64,000 bases of DNA from JBLNDJ01 sp050261515 (GCA_050261515.1 JBLNDJ010000056.1:102901-166900); one strand, 5' to 3'; shown: positions 22,578 to 31,831, counted from the first letter of the stretch. Notes: a model not told the origin generated them from the sequence alone. A program made the numbers and translations.

Positions 22578-23418
22578 CGAGAATGCTCCTTACCCAGGCA
22601 AGACTGCGCTCGATCATCGGCCCGCCCTGCCCTTCGCATTCGAGGCTCAGCACGCCGTCGTAGCCCGCCGCGGCCAGCATTCCGATGCAGGCGCGGATGT
22701 TGCCCGCGTTCACGCCGTCGCCGATGGCGCACTGGCTGACGGCGATTCCGGTGAGCTCGCCGCGCGAGGCGGCCGCGAGGCTCTCGCTCACGTCCTTGAC
22801 GTGGACATGGCTGACCTTGTGCTTGAGGCGATCGAGAAAGGCGACCGGATCCTGGCCGGCGATGTATGTGTTGCCGGTGTCCATGTTCATTCGCAGGCAG
22901 GGCGAGTCCGAGAAGGAGAGGATTTCGGCCATGAACTCGGGGTTGGTGGTGTAGTAGCCGTGGGGCTCTACGTCGATGACGATGTCGTAGGCTTCGGCGA
23001 CGCGCACGACCTGCGTGTAGATGCGGCGGAGGTGATCGAGGACTTCGCGGTCGGTCGCTCCGGCGGGCTTGGCGCGGTCGTCGGTGGTGTCGACGCGCGG
23101 GCAGCCGGCGAGCTTGGCCCAGCGGATGGTGTGGAGGATGTATTCGACGCCGAGCGTGGCGCCTTCCGGGAGAGTGAGGGGAAATGCGGCGTCGATCTGC
23201 GAGAAGCGGATGTCACAGGCGTCCATCTTGCGGCGGAGCAGGACGGGGTCTTCCCAGAGAGCGACGTGGGGCTGGTAGCCGAGCCCGTGAATCCAGGAGA
23301 CGCCGTCGATGGCGCCGCATTCGATGAAGTGGAGATCGTTCCGGCGAGCCCATTGAAGGCACTGGTCGAAGTTCCAGTAGGCGGAGTTGAACGCGTCGGT
23401 ATGAAATCCGATTTCCAT
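22546..23418 (-). CDS. Sugar phosphate isomerase/epimerase family TIM-barrel protein
   Basis: A 290-residue xylose-isomerase-like barrel. Metal-ligand positions are suggested by IDVEPHGYYTTNP (Glu), MNMDTGNTYIAG (Asp), VHVKDVS (His) and SLECEGQG (Glu near the C-terminus). Members act on keto sugars, inositols or hydroxypyruvate. The stop lies inside the ABC transporter gene, so they form one transcript. The specific substrate is unknown. Confidence 0.85.
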   Translation of the reverse strand: MEIGFHTDAFNSAYWNFDQCLQWARRNDLHFIECGAIDGVSWIHGLGYQPHVALWEDPVLLRRKMDACDIRFSQIDAAFPLTLPEGATLGVEYILHTIRWAKLAGCPRVDTTDDRAKPAGATDREVLDHLRRIYTQVVRVAEAYDIVIDVEPHGYYTTNPEFMAEILSFSDSPCLRMNMDTGNTYIAGQDPVAFLDRLKHKVSHVHVKDVSESLAAASRGELTGIAVSQCAIGDGVNAGNIRACIGMLAAAGYDGVLSLECEGQGGPMIERSLAWVRSILVAAGATASSR

Positions 23419-23457
23419 TCGCTGACCTCGCCCTCATGATAGCGGCTTTGGAAAGTT

Positions 23458-25125
23458 CTATTTTGCGTTGACGGGTTTAGCCGGCCGCGGCGGGCGGCCT
23501 GAGAGGCCGCCGCATGCCGGGGGCCTGCCCCACAGAGCGGCCAGGGCGAGGGCGGCGGTCGAGAGGAGGTAGAGCGCCCAGCATGCGGCGATGAATGCCG
23601 GCCCGAGGGCCGAGGGCTGGTCGAGGGCGAGGCGGCGGAGCATTTCCTGGATTGTGCCCGGGCTCAGCAGATCGGCGATTCGCATGGCGGGGATTCCGCC
23701 CGGGGGGCGGTGGGCGATGAGTCCGGTGTAGTAAGGCGCCAGAAGGAAATGCACGGAGAATAAGTCGAGCGCCAAAAAGAGGACGGCGAGCGTGGCGAGG
23801 CCGCGCCGGGCCCACTCCGTTCCGGCTAAGCCGGTGAGGCCGAGGGCTATGAGAGTTACTTCCGCACTTACCACAGCGTATAAGTACCAACCCAGGGCGG
23901 TCGAGACGCGCTGTGTAAGAAAGATTGCCAGCGAATGATAGGCTATGCCGAGGCAGAAGAGCACATAGGCCGCGGCCAGGATAGCGGATTCAGGGGCGAG
24001 TTTTTTCTTCCGGATTACGAGGATGGCGAGGCCGGCCGCGGCCGCGGCGGCGAAGAGTTCGGGGACGCGGTACATCCAACTGCGGACGACCAGGAAGCTC
24101 CAACCTCCGAGCCAGATGTGCGAGAAGGCCGCGGAGTCGAGGACGCGCCCCCAGTCCATGCGGGCGAGGGCCGCGAGCCTGCCGGCGAGGCCGAATCCGT
24201 TCGCCGCTGCGTCGAGTTGTTCGCCCGAGAGAGTGCCGGTGAGCTGCCAGGCGCGGAGATACCACCATCCGGCCGCGAGCGCGACTACGGAGACGGCGAG
24301 GAGAGCGTGCCTGCGGCGGGAAAGCTGCATGACCGCGAGCGGCGGCAAGAGAACGAGGAACGCGAGCGCGTAAGCCTTGGTGAGCAGCGCAGCCGCGAGC
24401 AGGGCTCCGAACACGAGCCAGCCGGTCGCGCCGGCTTTGCGGCTTGCGAGGTGTAGGGACGCGAGCAGGACCGCGGCGACGAGTGGAATTGCGAGGCAGT
24501 CGTTCGCGACGCGGCATACGTCGATGTAGAAGCCCGGAAGCGAGGCGAGCAGGACGGTGGCGGCCAGCGCCAGGCGCTCGTGCTTGAGGACGCGCCTGGC
24601 GATCGCCCAGGCGAGCGGGATCGTAAGGGTGGCGAAAGCGAGGCTCAGGACGCGGAGGATGAGCACCTGGGCCGGGAGCGACAGTCCGCGAGCCAGCAGG
24701 TACGCAGGCGCGAGCAGCAGGTAGTACAGCGGGGGCTGCTGGGCTTCGTACTGGAGCGGGGCGCGCGGTGGGGGCGAGGGGGCGGCCCGGAGTTGCTGGA
24801 ATTCCGCGTAGCGCCTGAGGCGTTCTCCGGCGGGGAGGCGCCAGAAGTCGTCGTGGGTGAGCGCGGTTTTCGGCAGGAAGTTTGCCGCGGCGGCCGGAAG
24901 CGGCAGGAGTTCGAGCGAGCGGCGGATTTCGCCGGAGACCGGAGCGTCGCGCGTGGGAACGCGGCCGGTTTCGGCCAGGTGCTGTATGTGGGCGAAGTGG
25001 GCAAACTCGTCGTAGCCCTCCCAGACGGGCTGCTGGACGCAGTAATAGAGTCCCCGTCCAAAGAAGGCGAGCGACACCAGCGTTACGAAGAAGATCTGCT
25101 TGCGGCCTCGTGGGCAGAACCGCAC
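23458..25125 (-). CDS. Polytopic membrane glycosyltransferase-like protein (GT39/DUF2142 type)
   Basis: A 555-residue protein with about 11-12 hydrophobic helices. The first periplasmic loop has WEGYDEFAHFAHIQHLAETG, where the Asp-Glu pair matches the GT-C catalytic loop pattern, and QPPLYYLLLAPAYLLARG follows, as in DUF2142/GT39 proteins. It probably transfers a sugar from a lipid-linked donor at the membrane outer face. The last 20 residues (ending PPRPAKPVNAK) are encoded partly by a perfect GC palindrome and look added. No other glycan gene is adjacent. Confidence 0.75.
   Translation of the reverse strand: MRFCPRGRKQIFFVTLVSLAFFGRGLYYCVQQPVWEGYDEFAHFAHIQHLAETGRVPTRDAPVSGEIRRSLELLPLPAAAANFLPKTALTHDDFWRLPAGERLRRYAEFQQLRAAPSPPPRAPLQYEAQQPPLYYLLLAPAYLLARGLSLPAQVLILRVLSLAFATLTIPLAWAIARRVLKHERLALAATVLLASLPGFYIDVCRVANDCLAIPLVAAVLLASLHLASRKAGATGWLVFGALLAAALLTKAYALAFLVLLPPLAVMQLSRRRHALLAVSVVALAAGWWYLRAWQLTGTLSGEQLDAAANGFGLAGRLAALARMDWGRVLDSAAFSHIWLGGWSFLVVRSWMYRVPELFAAAAAAGLAILVIRKKKLAPESAILAAAYVLFCLGIAYHSLAIFLTQRVSTALGWYLYAVVSAEVTLIALGLTGLAGTEWARRGLATLAVLFLALDLFSVHFLLAPYYTGLIAHRPPGGIPAMRIADLLSPGTIQEMLRRLALDQPSALGPAFIAACWALYLLSTAALALAALWGRPPACGGLSGRPPRPAKPVNAK
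23493..23511. repeat. Perfect GC palindrome at the 3' end of the membrane protein gene
   Basis: Arms GGCGGCCT (23493-23500) and AGGCCGCC (23504-23511) with a 3-base loop. It lies inside the last codons of the GT-like gene and encodes the LSGRP part of its tail. No T-tract follows. It looks like a REP-type palindrome read into the gene. Confidence 0.5.
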
Positions 25126-25170
25126 CTTTTCAGGTTAGCCGAAGGCGAGCCACACACCGAAAAGCACACC

Positions 25171-25193
25171 GAAAAGGGGACAGACGCATTTTC
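25171..25193. repeat. GGGGACAGACGC repeat-like motif
   Basis: A short motif GAAAAGGGGACAGACGC followed by ATTTTC, with complementary A/T ends, in the 139-bp gap between the GT-like gene and nfeD. It resembles half of the widespread GGGGACAGAC...GTCTGTCCCC palindromic repeats linked to REP-associated transposases; only one half is seen here. Confidence 0.3.
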
Positions 25194-25264
25194 ATGCAAC
25201 ACCACGCCGCCGGGCGCGCCGCCCCGCAGCTTGTCCATTCCCGGAGTGGTATAGTGAGTCTGCT

Positions 25265-26566
25265 TTGAGACTGCGGGGCGTTGCGGCGGTTCTGGCAGTG
25301 GCATTCGCGGCTGTTCCGGCGCGGGCCGGGACGGTGGTTGCCGTGAACGTGGATGGGATCGTGCATCCGGTCACCGTCGAGGTGATCACGCGCGCGATCG
25401 CGCAGGCCGAGCGCCAGGGGGCGGCGGCCGTGCTGATCCGGCTCGATACTCCCGGCGGGCTCGCCGATTCGACGCGCGAGATTACGGGCAAGATCGTCAG
25501 TTCGCGCGTGCCTGTGATTACCTACGTCACGCCGGGCGGGGGGCGCGCGGCTTCGGCGGGGTTCTTCATTTTAGAAGCGGGCGACGTAGCGGCGATGGCG
25601 CCCGGAACCAACACCGGCGCGGCGACGCCCGTGCTGCTCACCGGCGGGCAGATGGACCCCGTGATGCGGAGCAAGGTCCAGAACGATTCGGCCGCGGCGC
25701 TGCGCAGCGTCGTGGCCAAACGCGGGCGCAACGTCGCGCTGGCCGAAAAGGCCGTGCTCGAGGCGAAGTCGTTCACCGACAAGGAAGCGCTCGACGGCAA
25801 GCTGATCGACCTGATTTCGGCGAGCGACGCGGAGTTGCTGCGCGAACTGGACGGGCGCGAGATCACGCGCTTCGACGGACGCAAGCAGACGCTGCGCACG
25901 GGCGGAGCGGCGATTGTGGAATACGAGCCCACCCTGCGCGAGCGGATCATCGCCGCGATCGCGGACCCGAACATCGCGCTGGTGCTGCTGATCCTGGGGG
26001 CGCTTGGGATTTACGTCGAGTTCACCTCGCCGGGCCTGATCGCGCCGGGCGTCATCGGGGCGATTCTGGCGCTGCTCGGGCTTTCGGCGTTGTCGGTGCT
26101 TCCGATCAACTGGGGCGCGGCGGCGCTCATCGTGCTCGCGCTGGTGCTGTTCGTGCTGGAGGCGAAGTTTACGTCGCACGGCATCCTGACGATCGGCGGA
26201 ACGGTTGCGATGGTGCTTGGCGCGATGCTGCTGGTCGAAAGCCCGCTCCCGGAGATGCGGATCCACCTTTCGACGGCGCTTGCGGTGGCGCTGCCGTTCG
26301 CGCTCGTGACGAGCTTTCTGCTGACGCTGGCGGTGAAGGCGCGGCGGGCCAAGGTGCAGACGGGGGCGAGCGGCATGGTGGACGAGATCGGGACGGCGCG
26401 CACGCCGCTCACGCCGAGCGGGAAGATTTTCATTCATGGGGAGTATTGGGATGCCATCTCATCCGCACCGGTCGAGGCCGGGGCGGCGGTCAGGGTCAAG
26501 AAAGTCGAGGGACTTACTTTAAGAGTCGAACCGGCTGCTCTCAAAGGAGGGCCAGATGGAAACTAG
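25265..26566 (+). CDS. nfeD: NfeD-family membrane-bound serine protease
   Basis: Full-length NfeD (433 residues). Signal peptide (MRLRGVAAVLAVAFAAVPARA), then a ClpP/crotonase-like protease domain with IRLDTPGGLADS, the likely catalytic Ser in GRAASAGFFI and a downstream Lys, then four to five transmembrane segments (about residues 230-345) and a C-terminal OB-fold NfeD domain (GTARTPLTPSGKIFIHGEYW). The enzyme is thought to cleave the C-terminal region of its stomatin partner, which is exactly the next gene (11-bp overlap). The start codon is TTG, with a TATAGT box 9 bp before it. Confidence 0.93.
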   Translation: MRLRGVAAVLAVAFAAVPARAGTVVAVNVDGIVHPVTVEVITRAIAQAERQGAAAVLIRLDTPGGLADSTREITGKIVSSRVPVITYVTPGGGRAASAGFFILEAGDVAAMAPGTNTGAATPVLLTGGQMDPVMRSKVQNDSAAALRSVVAKRGRNVALAEKAVLEAKSFTDKEALDGKLIDLISASDAELLRELDGREITRFDGRKQTLRTGGAAIVEYEPTLRERIIAAIADPNIALVLLILGALGIYVEFTSPGLIAPGVIGAILALLGLSALSVLPINWGAAALIVLALVLFVLEAKFTSHGILTIGGTVAMVLGAMLLVESPLPEMRIHLSTALAVALPFALVTSFLLTLAVKARRAKVQTGASGMVDEIGTARTPLTPSGKIFIHGEYWDAISSAPVEAGAAVRVKKVEGLTLRVEPAALKGGPDGN

Positions 26567-27341
26567 CACTTTGGCGGTGGTGGTGGTCGCGATTATCGTG
26601 ATCCTCGCGCTGGCGTGGATCCGGATCCTTGCGGAGTACGAACGCGGAGTGGTTTTCCGGCTGGGGCGCATTCTCTCAGAGCCGAAGGGGCCGGGCGTGT
26701 TCCTGATCTTCCGGCCGTTCGACCGCATGGTGCGGATGTCGCTGAGGACCGAGGCGCTCGAAGTTCCGGCGCAGGACGTGGTGACGCGCGACAACGTGAC
26801 GGTGAAGGTGAACGCGGTGATCTACTTCCGCGTGATCGATCCGATCAAGGCCGTCATCGAGGTTTCGAATTATCTCTATGCGACGTCGCAGCTCGCGCAG
26901 ACCACGCTGCGGAGCGTGCTGGGCGAGGTAGAGCTGGACGAGCTGCTCAGCCAGCGCGAGAAGCTGAACGTGCGGCTGCAATCGGTGCTCGACCAGCACA
27001 CGGGGCCCTGGGGCGTGAAGGTCGCTATGGTCGAGGTGAAGCAGGTGGACCTGCCCGAACAGATGATTCGCGCGATCGCCCGGCAGGCCGAAGCCGAGCG
27101 CGAGCGGCGCGCGAAGATTATCCATGCCGAGGGCGAGTACACGGCGGCCGGGAAGCTCGCCATGGCCGCGGAGATGATCCAGAAGCAGCCGGCGGCGATC
27201 CAGTTGCGGTACCTGCAAACGCTGGTCGAAATCGGCACGGAAAAGAACACGACTATTGTGTTCCCGCTGCCTCTCGATATAATCACCTCTTTAGAGAGCG
27301 CCTTGAAGAAGTACGCCGGCAACGGCCAGCCTGCGCAGTAA
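26556..27341 (+). CDS. Slipin/stomatin-like SPFH-domain membrane protein
   Basis: A 261-residue SPFH protein. One N-terminal hydrophobic segment (TLAVVVVAIIVILALAWIRIL) is followed by the band-7 domain: EYERGVVFRLGRI, GPGVFLIFRPFDRMVRMSLR, and VEVKQVDLPEQMIRAIARQAEAERERRAKII with the coiled-coil helix. It oligomerises on the inner membrane as a scaffold. It forms the conserved nfeD-slipin pair with the preceding gene. A clear Shine-Dalgarno (AAAGGAGG) lies before the ATG. Confidence 0.94.
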   Translation: METSTLAVVVVAIIVILALAWIRILAEYERGVVFRLGRILSEPKGPGVFLIFRPFDRMVRMSLRTEALEVPAQDVVTRDNVTVKVNAVIYFRVIDPIKAVIEVSNYLYATSQLAQTTLRSVLGEVELDELLSQREKLNVRLQSVLDQHTGPWGVKVAMVEVKQVDLPEQMIRAIARQAEAERERRAKIIHAEGEYTAAGKLAMAAEMIQKQPAAIQLRYLQTLVEIGTEKNTTIVFPLPLDIITSLESALKKYAGNGQPAQ

Positions 27342-27363
27342 GGAGAACGAAACAGCGAACGCG

Positions 27364-28011
27364 ATGCCCAAGAACGAGGACGGCGAATTCGAGCTGGTGG
27401 TCGGCAACAAGCAGTTGTTGAGCATCGTGTTCATCCTGATGGTTCTGTTCGGGGTGGTTTTCTCCATGGGGTATTTCCTGGGCCGCGCGAATTCGGGCGA
27501 CGGCGTTGTGGCGGGGACGCAGGCGGTGCCGGCCACGCAGGGACGGCCGGATGCGGCGGGCGCGCAGGCGGCCTCGGCTCCGCCGGCTTCCGATCGGACG
27601 TTGCAGCCGGGCGAGGCGGCGGTGGCGACTCCGGATGCGGGCACAGGTTCCACGGTCGCGGTATCGAATGAGACGGCGGCGCCTGCTCCCCCGCCGGCGC
27701 AGGAGCCCAAACCGCTGGTCGCGCCGGTCAAGCAGGCTGCGCCTCCGCCCGCCGCGCCGGCTGTTTCCGGAGAGCCTGCACCGGGGCAGACGTTCCTCCA
27801 GGTGGCGGCGTTGAAGAAGCCGCAAGCGGAGGTGCTGGTTGAGGCGCTCCGCAAAAAGGGCTTCCACGCGAGTACGTCGCCGGTGACGGTGCGCGGGCAG
27901 GAAGTGTTCCGAGTGCTGGTGGGTCCGCTGAAGAGTCCTTCGGAAATTGCGAAAACGCGGGCGGATATTGAGGCGCTGGGGTTCCCGAAACCCATCGTGG
28001 CAAAATATTAG
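27364..28011 (+). CDS. SPOR-domain membrane protein
   Basis: A 215-residue single-pass protein: a short cytoplasmic N-terminus, a transmembrane helix at about residues 19-40 (LLSIVFILMVLFGVVFSMGYFL is too long to cite whole), a Pro/Ala-rich linker of about 90 residues and a C-terminal SPOR domain (TFLQVAALKKPQAEVLVEAL, then VFRVLVGPLKSPSEIAKT). SPOR domains bind denuded peptidoglycan at division sites. It sits between slipin and lipA with short gaps and is probably cotranscribed with them. Confidence 0.88.
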   Translation: MPKNEDGEFELVVGNKQLLSIVFILMVLFGVVFSMGYFLGRANSGDGVVAGTQAVPATQGRPDAAGAQAASAPPASDRTLQPGEAAVATPDAGTGSTVAVSNETAAPAPPPAQEPKPLVAPVKQAAPPPAAPAVSGEPAPGQTFLQVAALKKPQAEVLVEALRKKGFHASTSPVTVRGQEVFRVLVGPLKSPSEIAKTRADIEALGFPKPIVAKY

Positions 28012-28014
28012 GGA

Positions 28015-28899
28015 GTGATCCCTTCCACAGAACGCCTGCCTGAGTGGCTGCGCAAACCGCACACGCATTTCGTTTCCGTGCATGAGTTGAAGTCAGGGTT
28101 CCGGAGGCTGGGGCTGCACACGGTTTGCGAGTCGGCCCGGTGTCCGAATTTGCATGAATGCTTCGAGCGCGGGACGGCGACGTTCATGATTCTCGGCAAT
28201 TTGTGCACTCGCGGGTGCGGGTTTTGCTCGGTTCCGAAGGGGTCGCCGGCGAAGCGGGAGTTTTCGCTGGACGCATCCGAGCCTGAGAACGTCGGGCGAA
28301 TGGCGGCGGAGATGGGGCTGCATTACGTCGTGATCACGAGCGTGAATCGCGACGATTTACCGGACGGCGGGTCGGCGCATTTTGCGCGGACGGTTCGCGA
28401 AGTACGGCAGGCGCTTCCGGCGGCACGCATCGAGGTGCTGACGCCGGATTTCCGCGGGGACCTGGACGCGGTCGCGCGCGTGCTCGACGCAGGGCCGGAC
28501 GTGTTCAACCACAACATGGAGACCGTCGCGCGGTTATACCGGCGTGTGCGGCCGCAGGCGGATTATGGGCAGTCGCTTCGAGTGCTCGAGTTTGCGCGGC
28601 GGTATCGCGGGGACGGGTTGACGAAGTCGGGCTTGATGGTGGGGCTTGGCGAGACGGCCGGCGAGGTCGAGCGGCTGCTCGAGGATGTGCGGGCGGCGGG
28701 GACGGACGTTGCGACCATCGGCCAGTATTTGCAACCCACGCGTCGCAACCTGCCGGTGGCCGAGTACGTAACCCCGGAGCGGTTCGAGGCGTACCGCGAG
28801 TTCGGCATGTCGCTGGGTTTCAAGATGGTGTTCAGCGGGCCGCTGGTCCGCAGTTCCTACATGGCCGACCGTGTGAGCGAGCGGGCGCGGTGTTCGTGA
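28015..28899 (+). CDS. lipA: Lipoyl synthase
   Basis: Radical-SAM enzyme that inserts two sulfurs into octanoyl groups on lipoyl domains; cytoplasmic. 294 residues, normal length. The auxiliary cluster motif CESARCPNLHECF (CX4CX5C) and the radical-SAM motif CTRGCGFCSV (CX3CX2C) are both intact, and the C-terminal VRSSYMAD contains the conserved Ser that ligates the auxiliary cluster. The start is GTG, 3 bp after the SPOR gene stop. lipB is not adjacent. The stop overlaps lnt by 10 bp. Confidence 0.97.
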   Translation: MIPSTERLPEWLRKPHTHFVSVHELKSGFRRLGLHTVCESARCPNLHECFERGTATFMILGNLCTRGCGFCSVPKGSPAKREFSLDASEPENVGRMAAEMGLHYVVITSVNRDDLPDGGSAHFARTVREVRQALPAARIEVLTPDFRGDLDAVARVLDAGPDVFNHNMETVARLYRRVRPQADYGQSLRVLEFARRYRGDGLTKSGLMVGLGETAGEVERLLEDVRAAGTDVATIGQYLQPTRRNLPVAEYVTPERFEAYREFGMSLGFKMVFSGPLVRSSYMADRVSERARCS

Positions 28900-30404
28900 A
28901 CTTCTTGCTGGCGGCGGCTTCGGCGCTGCTGCTGATTTTCGCATTCCCGAGTTTCGATATTGCGGTGCTGGCGCCCTTCGCGCTTGCGCCGCTGCTGGTC
29001 GCGCTCTCGCGCGCGCGGCGGCATCGCGAGCGATTCCTGCTCGGCTGGGTAGCGGGGATCGTTTACTGGGCGGGCGTGTGCTACTGGATCGAGTTCGTGC
29101 TGGCGCATCACGCCGGCATGGCGGCTTGGGCGGCGTGGCTGGGATTCGCGGTTTTCTGTCTGATCAAGGCGCTGCACCTGGGCGTGTTCGCGCTGGCGGC
29201 GGGCGTGCTGATCGCGCGGCGCTGGGCGCTTTTGGCGGTGCCGGCGCTGTGGGTGGCGATCGAGAGTACGCACACGGAGCTCGGGTTCGCCTGGCTCACG
29301 CTGGGCAACGCGGGCGTCGATATGGCGATGCCTGCGCGGCTGGCGCCTTGGACGGGAGTGTACGGCATTTCGTTCGTCTTCGCGATGATCGCGACGGCGC
29401 TGGTGCTGCTGGCGCTCCGGCGTCCCCGGGTGGAGCTTGTGCCGCTGGCGGCGCTGCTGCTGCTGGGCGCGCTGCCGCGGCTGCCCGATCCGCAGCGCGG
29501 CGACGAGCGCGCGGTGCTGGTGCAGCCGAACGTTTCCGAGACGGCGGAGTGGACGCCGGACTGGGTCGATCGGATGCACGACCGCATGCTGGCGCTGACG
29601 CTGCGGGCGACGATGCAGGCGCCCGATCCGCCGCGGCTGATCGTGTGGCCCGAGGCGCCGCTGCCGCTCTACTACTACGAGGACCCGGATTTCCGCGAGC
29701 AGGTGAACGGGCTGGCTCGAAGGACGGGCGCGTACCTGATCGTGAACGTGACGCCGCACACGCCGGCGGGCGCGCCGCTGAATTCGGCGCTGCTGATTTC
29801 GCCCGAGGGGCGGCCCGTAGGCCGGTACGACAAGATGAACCTGGTGCCGTTCGGAGAGTTCGTGCCGCGGCCGTTCAAGGCGCTCGTGGAAAAGGTGTCG
29901 AGCGAGGGCGGCGATTTCGCGGCCGGCGAGCGGCAGGTGGTGCTGCCGGCGGGCCGGCACCGGATCGGCGCGTTCGTGTGCTACGAGTCGGTGTTCCCAA
30001 ATTTCGTGCGGCGGTTTGCGGACCTGGGCGCGGACCTGTATGTCAACATTTCGAACGACGGATGGTATGGGAAAACGGCGGCGCGGGACCAGCATTTGAA
30101 GATCGTGCGGATGCGGGCGGCGGAGAGCCGGCGGTGGATTCTAAGGGCGACCAACGACGGCATTACTGCGACGATTGACCCGGCGGGGCGGGCATATCGG
30201 GATTTGCCGCCGTATACGGAAGCGGCAACGGGGACTGCGTATTCTTACGTCAAGGATGTGACGTTCTACTCGCGGTTTGGGGATTGGTTTGTGTGGGTGT
30301 GCGGGGTGGTGGCGGTGATGGGGCTGGCCGAGGCGGCCGTGGCCCGTCGAGTTGCCCGCGTCCTGATGAGCAGGGAGCATCCACCCGGAATCCCTGCAAG
30401 ATAG
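28890..30404 (+). CDS. lnt: Apolipoprotein N-acyltransferase
   Basis: Adds the third acyl chain to lipoproteins in the inner membrane. 504 residues: six or so N-terminal helices (to about residue 200), then a nitrilase-fold domain. The catalytic triad is visible: Glu in IVWPEAPLPLYYY, Lys in YDKMNLVPFGEF, Cys in GAFVCYESVFP. A last helix (FVWVCGVVAVMGLAEA) closes the protein. The start is GTG inside the lipA end. Its presence fits a diderm cell. Confidence 0.95.
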   Translation: MFVNFLLAAASALLLIFAFPSFDIAVLAPFALAPLLVALSRARRHRERFLLGWVAGIVYWAGVCYWIEFVLAHHAGMAAWAAWLGFAVFCLIKALHLGVFALAAGVLIARRWALLAVPALWVAIESTHTELGFAWLTLGNAGVDMAMPARLAPWTGVYGISFVFAMIATALVLLALRRPRVELVPLAALLLLGALPRLPDPQRGDERAVLVQPNVSETAEWTPDWVDRMHDRMLALTLRATMQAPDPPRLIVWPEAPLPLYYYEDPDFREQVNGLARRTGAYLIVNVTPHTPAGAPLNSALLISPEGRPVGRYDKMNLVPFGEFVPRPFKALVEKVSSEGGDFAAGERQVVLPAGRHRIGAFVCYESVFPNFVRRFADLGADLYVNISNDGWYGKTAARDQHLKIVRMRAAESRRWILRATNDGITATIDPAGRAYRDLPPYTEAATGTAYSYVKDVTFYSRFGDWFVWVCGVVAVMGLAEAAVARRVARVLMSREHPPGIPAR

Positions 30405-30480
30405 CTCGCCGTGTGAGCCCATGGCCGGGATGCTGTACTTCCGCCGCGCGCTTGATGTATAAATGCCGCGGGGATCACTT

Positions 30481-31215
30481 ATGCGACGGATACTCCGGAC
30501 TTTCGCGTTCTTGTTTGCAGGATTTGGCCTTCTGGCGGCTGCTCCTGTGCCGGGGAAGGTTGGGAAGGTTGCTTTGGGCGGCGATGAGGGGAAGCGGAGT
30601 TACTACCTCTATGTGCCCGAGAGCGCGGCGGGCGCGGAGGCGGTGCCGCTAATCGTGCTGCTGCACGGGAGCGGGCGTGATGGGTCTGCGCTCGTCGATA
30701 AGTGGAAGAAGCTGGCGGAGCAGGAGAAGATCATTTTGGTTGGGCCGAATTCGTTCGACTCACGCGGATGGGCTTCTCCGCTAGACGGGCCGCGGTTCCT
30801 GCTCGAGGTGGCCCGGGAGATTCGCAAGACGTATGCGGTCGATCCACGGCGCATCTACCTGTTCGGGCACTCAGCCGGGGCGCGGTTCGCGCTCGGGATG
30901 GCGTGTCTGGAATCGCGCTACTTCGCGGCGGTGTCGGTTCATGCGGGCGCGTTCGGATCGGGGGAGGAGGCCTCCATCATGCAGGCGGCGAAGCGGAAGG
31001 TTCCGGTGCAGTTGATTGTGGGGACGCGCGATCCGTTCTTTCCCTTGCGCATGGTAACTGCGACCGGGGCGGCATTCTCGCGCGAGGGGTTCCCGGTCGA
31101 ATTCGAGAAGATGGACGGGCACGACCACGACTACTACAGCGTCGCCCGGTCGGTTAACGAGAAAGCGTGGGGATTTCTCAAGGATAAAACGCTGGCATCG
31201 GAGCCGCTGGAGTAA
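30481..31215 (+). CDS. Exported alpha/beta-hydrolase (PHB-depolymerase/feruloyl-esterase-like)
   Basis: A secreted esterase of about 244 residues. Signal peptide MRRILRTFAFLFAGFGLLAA, then an alpha/beta fold with the oxyanion motif VLLHGSGRDG, nucleophile Ser in LFGHSAGARFAL, Asp in VGTRDPFFPL and His in DGHDHDYYS. The ATG at 30481 is preferred because GGGGA precedes it by 6-7 bp and because the alternative ATG at 30463 overlaps a TATAAA box (30458-30463) that may be the -10. The substrate is probably an ester of a plant or polymer compound; not determined. Confidence 0.85.
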   Translation: MRRILRTFAFLFAGFGLLAAAPVPGKVGKVALGGDEGKRSYYLYVPESAAGAEAVPLIVLLHGSGRDGSALVDKWKKLAEQEKIILVGPNSFDSRGWASPLDGPRFLLEVAREIRKTYAVDPRRIYLFGHSAGARFALGMACLESRYFAAVSVHAGAFGSGEEASIMQAAKRKVPVQLIVGTRDPFFPLRMVTATGAAFSREGFPVEFEKMDGHDHDYYSVARSVNEKAWGFLKDKTLASEPLE

Positions 31216-31237
31216 CGGGCTTCGGGGGAGGGGTGCG

Positions 31238-31792
31238 TTGAAGCAGGTTGTCTGGATCGTCTCGACGGCGCTGATGATTTGCCTCGTTGTCTTCCTTTGG
31301 CACGTTCAGCGCCAGGACGTGGAGTTACGGGCTCTCCTCCATAAAGGCAGCGCAGTCCAGCCCAGCGCAGACGGGCCCGTTCCGTTACCAGCCGATTTGC
31401 TCTCGGTGTTGCGGACGCCGAATGCGTTTCAGGTGCGCCGCACGGTCTCCGATATCCCGGCCGCGGTACGAGTTGCTTTTGCCAAGGTGACCAACGAGGA
31501 CGAGTTTCTGATGGCTGAATCGGGGGCCAGGTGGCAAGCGGGGTGCGTGGGCGAGCCTGGACTTCCGCGCAGGAGGCTCGCGCGGGTTGCCATCGGCGGC
31601 TCGTTCTGCCTCGTGTTCTATGAGCGCGGCGGAGTTGCCAGAACCGACGATGTTGCGGCATTCCGCCTGTTCCGCGACCGCGCGGAGCCGGTGTGGCATG
31701 CCTACCGGGGCGCGCACGTCAAAGACCCTGCGGCTCTTCTCGCTGCGCTCGAGGCAGACAAGTCGATTACCGGCGATAAGTTGTTCTTCTAA
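31238..31792 (+). CDS. Hypothetical membrane-anchored protein
   Basis: A 184-residue protein starting at TTG, with a membrane anchor (VWIVSTALMICLVVFLWHV) and a soluble remainder that has no recognised domain; SFCLVFYERGG and AAFRLFRDRAEPVWHAY are its most regular strands. A GGGGGAGGGG tract precedes the start and fits an RBS. It follows the esterase by 22 bp and may be cotranscribed. Function unknown. Confidence 0.6.
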   Translation: MKQVVWIVSTALMICLVVFLWHVQRQDVELRALLHKGSAVQPSADGPVPLPADLLSVLRTPNAFQVRRTVSDIPAAVRVAFAKVTNEDEFLMAESGARWQAGCVGEPGLPRRRLARVAIGGSFCLVFYERGGVARTDDVAAFRLFRDRAEPVWHAYRGAHVKDPAALLAALEADKSITGDKLFF

Positions 31793-31822
31793 AAAAAATC
31801 GGGAATTGAGTATACTGTCCCG
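31793..31822 (-). terminator. Possible rho-independent terminator of ychF
   Basis: On the minus strand, CGGGA...TCCCG forms a 5-bp stem around a 13-base loop, followed by A and a run of T (31799-31791). It sits in the 39-bp gap between the convergent genes ending at 31792 and 31832. The stem is short, so this is tentative. Confidence 0.4.
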
Positions 31823-31831
31823 GGTTTTGTG

